From assembly GCA_032622095.1 (NCBI GenBank), contig CP136064.1, forward strand, positions 145,771,297 through 145,835,296: a stretch of DNA of 64,000 nt, read 5' to 3'. This DNA is from Siphonodentalium dalli. Lineage: Eukaryota; Mollusca; Scaphopoda; Gadilida; Siphonodentaliidae. Shown piece after piece: positions 56,766 to 64,000 of this stretch. A program made the translations under genes and the position numbers. A model generated the notes under the pieces. That model was not told the DNA's origin and made no database searches. It worked only from the letters and a program-made list of their open reading frames with translations. Positions within the stretch are counted from its first letter, which is position 1. Each line of letters opens with the position of its first letter.

Positions 56766-57130
56766 GTATCAAAATTCTGCAGGCCAGAATTGTAACCCTC
56801 TAGTTATAATTGTTGTTAGTGACAGTAAAGTTGCCGCATTCGTTACCAACCGGGGGTGTAATGGTTGCTATGGACATACCCACCTTTGAAAACATACTAC
56901 ATATACATGAGTTTCTGGTAATTTAAATGATATAACTGTTTCATAATATGTATGAGTTTCGGGAAATTTGCATGATATAATTGTTTCATAATATGCCATA
57001 CTATGCTTATATTGAGAATAATGCATAACTCAAGGTTGCTGTGTTGTGTACTGATGCATTCTCGTGTGATTATCGTGTGGCAAATTGGTATTGAGGTTTC
57101 ATTGTTGCTAGGTAACCATTGACAAATCTT
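56766..57130 (+). repeat. X-box repeat family, copy 2
   Basis: GTTACCAACCGGGGGTGTAA and GGTTGCTATGGACATACC begin a unit like those at 52,970. The right end carries GTTGCTAGGTAACC at 57,104-57,117, an X-box-like word one change from copy 1. Confidence 0.65.
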
Positions 57131-57253
57131 CTTTAAACTGATAGACTATTCAGTTAGTTTTATCAGAATCACATACCTGTGTGGAGTTTATTATTGTTTC
57201 TTCCATCAATCGATTGTTGGAATACATTTTAATGAGACATGTAAAAATTTGAA

Positions 57254-57275
57254 CCCCCCCCCCCCCCCCCCCCCC
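57254..57275. repeat. Poly-C tract
   Basis: 22 consecutive C. Three other long G or C tracts lie within 4 kb (58,471, 60,618 and 61,006). Confidence 0.95.
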
Positions 57276-57379
57276 ATGGAATCGGACATTCGCACTACAT
57301 TTGATAATGGCATCCACGCAGAACACTCTATCACGGTGTGGTAGCATCCGTATACCAGTTGCTATACGGTATGAACTAA

Positions 57380-58975
57380 CTGTGTTTCCTTCCTATCCAT
57401 GCCATAACTATGTCAATACAAGGTCATGGGTCATTTACAAGTCTATAGGAGCTCGTATATGAGCGTGGTCTATATATTTCAGACTGAGATACCATGGACT
57501 ACCCTTTGGAACCGGTGACCAATACCCATTTACATGGGCAGCCATAGGCCCATTACCAACCCATAGTTACTAAGGAACAGCATCCAATGACGTGTCTTAA
57601 CTACTGTGTCCATGTCATAGAAAGGGGCCTGGACCGTTGATATACTATTTAGGGTTGGTTCTATTGATTTTCCGTATAGACCTGGGTACATGTCATGCGT
57701 TCATAACAATAGACATATGTGTATTTGCACTACATGTGGTGTTCATATGGGTACATGGCGTATGCGTGACTGTGGTTATAACCTAGATAGTCATGTAACA
57801 TGTACATTCATGGGATGGGTTCATGTCTCACATATAAATGTCTGGTAATAAGGTCATAACTAAATTAGCCTGGATACATGGGCTGTCCATAGTGGCCCGT
57901 CTCAATTTCCTACCTATATGAGCCTGGGTCCATAGCCAAGCTATGGTGGTGCACACGGCCAATCGATAGGGACCTCCATCCTATAGGGCGTTGGTCGAAT
58001 GGCTGAAAACGGACGTACGTATATGGTATTCGTATAGAGACGTGGATCCATGCACATGAATTTTTGTCCATGACTTACCCGTAGGCATGGGGTCCATGTG
58101 TCTCCTATATATGTGGATCAGTCCATTGCATACCAGCATGTATGTGAATCTATAAATGAGTAATAACGCCGGCGCCGTAGCTTTTATTTAGGGACATGTG
58201 TCCATGTCCTACATATAGGCACCTGTATCCACTGCAACCATCACTATAGTCACCTGTGTATTAGCACTATTTAAAGTTGCCTGGGTCTTTGGTGTAGATA
58301 TATCACGTATAAGGGGTGGGTCCATATCCTACATATAGACAGACACCTGCTTATGCCTGGGTACAATGCAATATGGCATACATATATTGGCCTTGGTCCA
58401 TGGCCTACACGTATGGGTATGTGTCCATGGCCAACCCACAGTGCCATATGTGTATGGGCTATTTATAAGCCCCCCCCCCCCCCATCCTTAACTTTCGTAT
58501 ATGTGGCATCGGTCCAATATCGATCTATAGGTTGGTCTGTCACAAAACTGTCTCATATCTTCATACCATATATAGGGTCCTGAATCTATGGTGCACTAAT
58601 GTATTGTGCATCGGACTTGGTCTATGGCATCTTAGTACATGGTCTATCTGTGGGCACTTGGGTATTTGCACCATGTAACAGTGTCATGGTCATGGTCATA
58701 TATACCATACACCATGATACATGTATGCTTATATGAAGCAGTCTGGTTCATGGACTATACATATCCTACGTCCATAGTCTATATGTATGGACATGGGTCC
58801 TGTGACTATATATGTGCCTCGGTTCCTAACCTAACTAGTGTAGGCTATGCCCATGGCTAACATATTGGTGACTGACCCTAGCTATGTTCTTTATATATAG
58901 TAGAGTGGGTCCGTGACTAACATTATACAACTAGCTGTGTGGGACTATGGCTTTTATATCTATTATGGCCATGCC
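57380..58975 (+). repeat. 1.6 kb degenerate CCTGGGTCCATGG minisatellite
   Basis: Words such as CCTGGGTCCATGGCCTAC, TATAGACCTGGGTACATG and GGGTCCATGTCCTACATATA recur every ~30-45 bp for the whole stretch, heavily diverged. X-box repeats in opposite orientation flank it (56,766-57,130 and 59,040-59,640), suggesting a large foldback element with a minisatellite core. The frames 58,353-58,583 and 58,639-58,860 are shadows. Confidence 0.75.
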
Positions 58976-59039
58976 TCATTAAATATAAGCAACAACATTT
59001 CAACTCTCACTTTGAATTCCCGATATCTAAACTGATGGA

Positions 59040-59640
59040 GCATAACGGATAATTGTACCCATATTCTGGTTAGGCTCACACTAACAACATTTATAATTGT
59101 TCTCACCATAAAAACGTTAATACTACCGTAATATCAGTCATATGTGCATTGTTGTATTTCGGGTATGACCCTGGCAACAGTTACCACTCATATAAGTAAG
59201 AATTATATGGTATTTTTCTCAGCCAGCTCGACACTAACAACAACTATTCTAATTGTTTTCAACATAATAGTGGTATTAGGTGTAGTTTAGTTTGTTAAAG
59301 CTACCATAATATCAGTCATATGTGCATTTTTAGATTGTGTGTGTGTCCCTAGCAACCGTCACCCCTTGTAAGTAAGACATATGGTAATTTGTCAGTCAGG
59401 TCAAAACTGACAACAATTATTTTCACCATAAAAATGCTACACGACGTAGTTTAGTCTGTTAGAACACATATAATATCAGTCATATGCATTAATCCGATGC
59501 CGGGTAGTTGCCTAGCAACCGTTGCCAAGAAGAACCTGTCGCAAATGTCGCCACATGTGAAAATGAGCAGTAGCGTATAAGGAACATATGTGCCAATGTT
59601 CATGCTTTTATCACCCTTGTCACAGTTGGTGTGTTTTCTA
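59040..59640 (-). repeat. X-box repeat family, copy 3 (inverted)
   Basis: Inverse of 52,970-53,570, with AATATCAGTCATATG at 59,131, 59,310 and 59,472 and GTTGCCTAGCAAC at 59,507-59,519. The matching flank (GGCACATATGTTCCTTATAC read inversely) extends to about 59,620. The minus-strand frame 59,451-59,798 partly overlaps it and is a shadow. Confidence 0.8.
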
Positions 59641-60084
59641 CAACAAGCACTTGGACTAGCGGAAGAGCAAACTGTGACGAGAGCCAGTTTAGGGGGTAGG
59701 GTTATGTTTTTTACAAGTATTGACCACTTATCATAGGTATAGTTGCTAATCCCGCATATTATATTGCAGGGGTGATGTCTGTGCAGTTTGTAAAACAAAT
59801 TGCTTGCGCGTACGTAATGAATAGCCCGAGAAATTTAACATCGAATAGGACAGTTTGTCTGAAAAAATCGTCATTTTTTGGGGTCATTATGTTATTTTAT
59901 ATCCACATCTGCGAAATTCATTCAAATCCCCCCGTTGAATTTGTATCTCTGGTTCGAGAATTGTGTATTGAACAATATTGAGTACATTTGGTATATGTTT
60001 CGGCTGAAAAATTGTTATATCATCCCATTATTCCTATGATTGTGAAAAATATAAAAGGTTTTTTTTTTTATGGAAAAAATTGGT
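59641..60084. other. Unassigned sequence
   Basis: No recognised gene. The frame 59,772-59,981 shows nothing known. Confidence 0.35.
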
Positions 60085-60321
60085 TAACTCCGAAAGCTCA
60101 ACTCCGATTTTAGGGGACTTTTCGTGACGCATCCGCGATGTTATGGCCTAAATAATATAAAAAAAATCAGCTTTCCCGGATTTATTTCCTTACTTTTCCC
60201 CATTCACGCCTAATGTGCCTGGACTAATAGGTAGGTTCCTCGACTCGAATCAATTATTTTTTATCCCCGAAGCCAAAGAAATAGTAATGTATGAGAGCCT
60301 GATCGGATTGAGTACCTTTAA
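60085..60321. mobile_element. TTAA MITE, family 1, variant half (inverted)
   Basis: Ends GGATTGAGTACCTTTAA at 60,321 and contains GGTTCCTCGACTCGAATCAA. Its left part, CTCAACTCCGATTTTAGGGG, CAGCTTTCCCGGATTT and CCTAATGTGCCTGGACTA, is the inverse of the variant right half at 52,440-52,540. Confidence 0.75.
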
Positions 60322-60615
60322 CTTTCTTGACATTGGCTCAATTTCTAAAGATTTCACATGACACAAGAGGAATAACTCTATCCTGTTTGTCATATTTTGT
60401 CAAAATTTTATTGTAAACTTTGGAAGCTCAGTATTTTGTGAGAAATTAAAGCTTTTCATTTTGTCTTTCTTGGACACTCAGCTATATTGTTTTTACTATG
60501 ATTTTGCCAAGGGACTGAATGATCAGCCTGGGGTATTTTAATGTACTCACATTATTTGTGCTAGTTCGGTAAGCAGACTATTCACATGTTTCTAGGGACA
60601 AAATCCACTGCAGTC

Positions 60616-61192
60616 CAGGGGGGGGGGGGGGGGGGGGTGAACAAATTTCTTCCGGCACGTATGCCGGGGTGGGTGGGTGGTCAAAGCCACCAACAAGCAA
60701 TTTTTTCCGCAACTAAAAAAACAAATTCCTGCTTGTTTTTAGTGTTTTGGCAATGAGTTGGGCTTCAAAACCACTTTGAATCAGTTTGAATGAGAGAAAT
60801 AATGTAATTCTAACTGGTAAACTGACTGCAGGCAGTTATCGTGTTGTATTTTGTTGCAAATTTTGAAATCCAAGATGGCCGCTGGCAGCCATGTTTTTTT
60901 GGCCGAATGACCTAAAAATTACTCATTCCTATTTACATGTCCATGTTAACATCCATGATAAATAGTATGCACAGAAATTCATATACAGCTGTTTACAGTG
61001 AATTCCCCCCCCCCCCCCGCAAATCTCTGTTTTAGTGTTAAAAGGGGGGGGTGGGGTGTCGGTCGGTCGGTCGGAAAAAACTGCTGAAAACGGAAAAAAA
61101 ATTGGCGGTGGGGGTGGGTGGGTAAAAAAAATGATCGAAAGGGAAAAAATGCCATACGTGCCGGAATTTTTTTTCCGACCCCCCCCCCCCTG
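60616..61192. mobile_element. G-tract TIR element with 7-bp duplication
   Basis: The left tip is CAGGGGG with a 20-G run (60,618-60,637) and the right tip CCCCCCTG is its inverse. Next inside, CTTCCGGCACGTATG (left) pairs with CATACGTGCCGGAA (right). TGCAGTC flanks both sides exactly (60,609-60,615 and 61,193-61,199). The interior includes a captured fragment of the minisatellite unit (60,870-60,970, CCAAGATGGCCGCTGGCAGC). No transposase. CAG tips with a 7-8 bp duplication fit hAT-type elements best. The open frames across it are G/C-tract shadows. Confidence 0.8.
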
Positions 61193-61510
61193 TGCAGTCA
61201 AGAATATACTGCTAGAGACCAGTCCTGCTGTTCATTACTAGATTCACGGAATCTCACTGTTGGAGGTTTGATCTTAGTTTTTCTCTGTATGTTTGTGTTT
61301 TGCGTTCCACAAGGGGGTGAGGTCCATTCTCACCAAATCGGTGCATTTGAAGAACGAAAATCGAGAAAATTCAAAATCAACAGTATCGTTCAATATTGTT
61401 CGTTTATGCAAGCAAGAGTTATGCTGAAACTAAATGTGTAATATTGGCATCATTGCTCTTTCGAGTACATTGCTATGGTACCTGGAAAGTATGGATGAAA
61501 AATCGTGTGT
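61193..61510. other. Unassigned sequence
   Basis: Nothing recognised besides short frames. Confidence 0.3.
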
Positions 61511-63860
61511 TTTCCCTACTGTAACATACGTTACCAGTGAACACACATCGGTAGGGGTGGTTTATATCGATATTGAACCATTTAATGGTATCACATTTCC
61601 CTCATATGAATTTTGTAAGATGGGCAGCAGCCAGAAATAAAAACATAATTAAGTGACAAGCATACACGGTTACACATGGTTAGGATCAAAACGCTATACA
61701 AAGTAATAATTGCATACATTTTCTAATAATTACGTAGCCTGTTTTATTGCTTCATAATTCGTTTCCTTTCATTTGATCATATGTATGGTTTGTGCCAAAT
61801 GTTTTCTTCCACGGTATATTTGAAGATTCATTCTTTCAAGTAACAATGAGAAATCGATTTATTCGCGGATTCTTCTTCCAAAATTAAGCTGCCGTCACAC
61901 ACATACCATGGTAACGTATGTTACAAACTGAAACATCACTATAATACAATACCAGAAGCAAATAACATATTCAGTTTTATGGCCAACGTCGACAAAGGCA
62001 GCATATAAATTCATTTGTATTAAGATTAGCACTGTATCATATATCTGTAGGAAGTCCTGTATATATTGCTATCGAGAATGATTGCACTGGTATATTGAGT
62101 GCGAATTGAGTGCTACCCTATGCTGGACCTGCATGTATACAGTTACACGGCCTTATGTTTTAAACACGTTCGTGGCTTACGTATACTGTCCAGTATAGTT
62201 ATGCCTAGCTATGCCCGACAATACAGCGGAATAATGATGTGCTTGTCAATGATTAAAGTAACGTTTTCAGTGGTTTCGTTTTCGACGCTGGCTGTCGGGT
62301 TTCCAGGTACATGATATATGCGGTGGGATATCACATTGGTGCCTAAACATTAGCGAGGATACCGATATACCTGTAGAGAAGAATGGCGAGCAGACATATT
62401 TGTTGTTGCCATAATATCTACAGTAAGCAATTATAAATCTAGACATACGTCCATTTCGATGTTTGCGAAAATTATATACAGTATGCAAACCAAACATATT
62501 TCAGCTGATATTTATTTTAATATTATACCAATCTTAAATGTCAAAACATATATTTTCGATTGAGTCACTGGTAACATATTGATGGTTACCACAAATGCCC
62601 ATGGCCAATTTGCCCTTTCATATATATTATTCCCAGCCTGGTGCTTTTACATGTATGCATCTCCAAGTTATGACCCGTTAACTTCGATCATGACATGAGT
62701 CATGCATATAATTTCAGTTAGTGCCAGTGAGTGGTCCGTGTATTTTCTGCAGACATATATAATTATCGGCTTTAAATTATCAGAACCGTTATATATTTTA
62801 GAAGACAGTTATATAGGGGGTAATACTCATACTAATGGAAGTCAAAGTTATAGTCGAACAATTAAGGGTGATTACTCAAATCGCATGGTCACCTGGCGCA
62901 TTCTCAGTGGAGTTTAAAATGCAACATAATTATGGAATATATTGTTTAACTTAAACGTACGTCCCACGAAAACCATTATTGGTTAGCAACCTGCTATTTT
63001 GCTTTGCAGACATTACAAAACAGCCAATATATCCCATTCGTATTTTCCAGTAAGAGCGGCTCAATAAGTTCACGGAAATGTGAAGATCCCTACACATCTC
63101 GATAATCAAAGAGGATATTTTCAAAGAATCACGTGTATCGCACACGATTCTTCATAACCCCAGTAATGATCATACTAGCAGACAGTTACCCACATATTTG
63201 GATCACCGGTGTCCTAAACTCGCGTTATTATTGCAATACAGTGAGATATCTTGTTTTTTTTTAAATAAATATGTTTAGCCGGTAACGTATGTTAGAGTAA
63301 CATACGTTACATCCACATATGTAATAGAGGCTAACACCAGTTATATACTGTTTTAGAACGAAATTTTTATATTTTTCCGACCAGATAGAAGGCAGCCATC
63401 TATAACAAAAACTAATCTCACTCGACCTCAGTGAGATATTCAAAACACACGGTAACGTATGTTACAGGCTTAAAACAAACCATCAGATTCGGCGACATTC
63501 AGACTTTCCAGTGCATCCACGCTTATGCATTTCGAGAAACTCATATATCGTTCGTATAAAGTCGATGGACAGCTAACAATTAGTGCGTTTTATGCATGTT
63601 ATAAACCAAATAGTGTTCGTGTGGAATCATTTTTATATTCGGTAACGTATGTTACACAGATCTGGCGACAGCTGCTTCTGGTGCTATATTTTTCTTGGTC
63701 ATGGTCGCAAATGGTCTTAATGACGTACAACGAAGACAACAAACATTCGCCCAGCTCCAACAGGAATACTGGCCTCGGTCGTCCGACATTATACCTTTTG
63801 TGAGCGATTCTTCGTAGAATATTGGCTCGGCGACAGTAACGTATGTTACATTTGCGCATA
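61511..63860. repeat. Cluster of the 14-bp motif GTAACGTATGTTAC
   Basis: Six exact copies and one with 13/14 matches in otherwise unrecognised sequence: 61,521-61,534 (-), 61,911-61,924 (+), 63,282-63,295 (+, last base G), 63,297-63,310 (-), 63,452-63,465 (+), 63,642-63,655 (+) and 63,836-63,849 (+). The bases around it extend the consensus to RGTAACGTATGTTACA. The two at 63,282-63,310 form a hairpin. The last sites are spaced about 170, 190 and 194 bp. The flanks of the copies do not align, so this is not an ordinary tandem repeat. The short frames in this stretch carry no known domain. Confidence 0.85.
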
Positions 63861-64000
63861 CATAGGAGCAGCTCCCGGCACAAATAATCTACAACCTGTT
63901 TACGTGTGTAGTGTTCCAGTTGCTTGGGGATAAGGTCTTCCCGCATACGGAATTTTTGTATCTCTGTCGTCGGTATTCTAACGGAAAACCACCGGCGACA
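63861..64000. other. Unassigned sequence at window end
   Basis: Part of a 115-codon minus-strand frame (63,599-63,946) with no recognised domain. Whether it is an exon cannot be decided here. Confidence 0.3.

Noticed and set aside
63282-63849. Regularly spaced 14-bp motif as a CRISPR array
   Set aside because: The motif is too short, the spacing of 170-194 bp is far too wide, orientation varies and the genome is eukaryotic.

Overview
The window is eukaryotic, most likely from an invertebrate animal. The evidence is one spliced Wnt exon, CR1/jockey-type LINE remnants, many terminal-inverted-repeat (TIR) transposons and foldback elements, AT-rich non-coding DNA, microsatellites, and no operons or dense ORFs. 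The repeat style (minisatellite-bearing elements carrying GGCCGCCAGCGGCCAT and TGACCTTGA units) reminds me of lophotrochozoan genomes such as molluscs or brachiopods. That placement is from memory and uncertain.

The only host coding sequence I can defend is the terminal exon of a Wnt gene (33,250-33,424, + strand). It has a splice acceptor, all eleven expected cysteines and a stop; its upstream exons were not found here. A small C2H2 zinc-finger ORF (47,428-47,616, - strand) lies inside a transposon. Everything else with protein similarity is dead mobile-element sequence: two copies of one LINE family (5,050-9,153 and 16,083-16,860), a second LINE family (26,591-27,417), and a frameshifted copy of a multicopy protein family with the signature GCDTTSAL (37,620-39,440).

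Layout. 0-5 kb: two AAGTGTA-rich arrays. 5-9 kb: a LINE split by a 2.0 kb minisatellite element with an 8-bp target duplication; the minisatellite has a 438-bp higher-order period. 12.7-14.9 kb: a sister minisatellite element inside a degenerate telomere-like array. 16-23.6 kb: a truncated LINE copy, a 170-bp tandem duplication, dispersed repeats with nuclear-receptor-like half sites, and 30-bp hairpins. 23.8-25.6 kb: twin ~454-bp TIR repeats. 26.6-28.1 kb: a LINE remnant. 28.3-33.1 kb: a GGTTCTT/AAGAACC array, a 45-bp perfect palindrome, a 789-bp TIR element filled with CCGAAT motifs, and more half-site repeats. 33.2-34.7 kb: the Wnt exon and probable 3' UTR. 34.7-46 kb: TTAA-flanked foldback MITEs and the pseudogene. 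46.5-50.8 kb: a 4.3 kb long-TIR transposon with a 5-bp duplication, carrying a nested MITE in one arm whose empty site survives in the other arm. 52-61 kb: repeats with RFX-like X-box motifs, several minisatellites, a retroposon with a 16-bp target duplication, and a G-tract TIR element. 61.5-63.9 kb: seven copies (six exact) of a 14-bp motif, GTAACGTATGTTAC, in otherwise unrecognised sequence.

The genes do not form a pathway. The window reads as the 3' end of one developmental gene set in a repeat-dense intergenic or intronic landscape in which nested insertions give a relative chronology. All similarity statements come from reading and aligning by eye; percentages and subfamily names are approximate.
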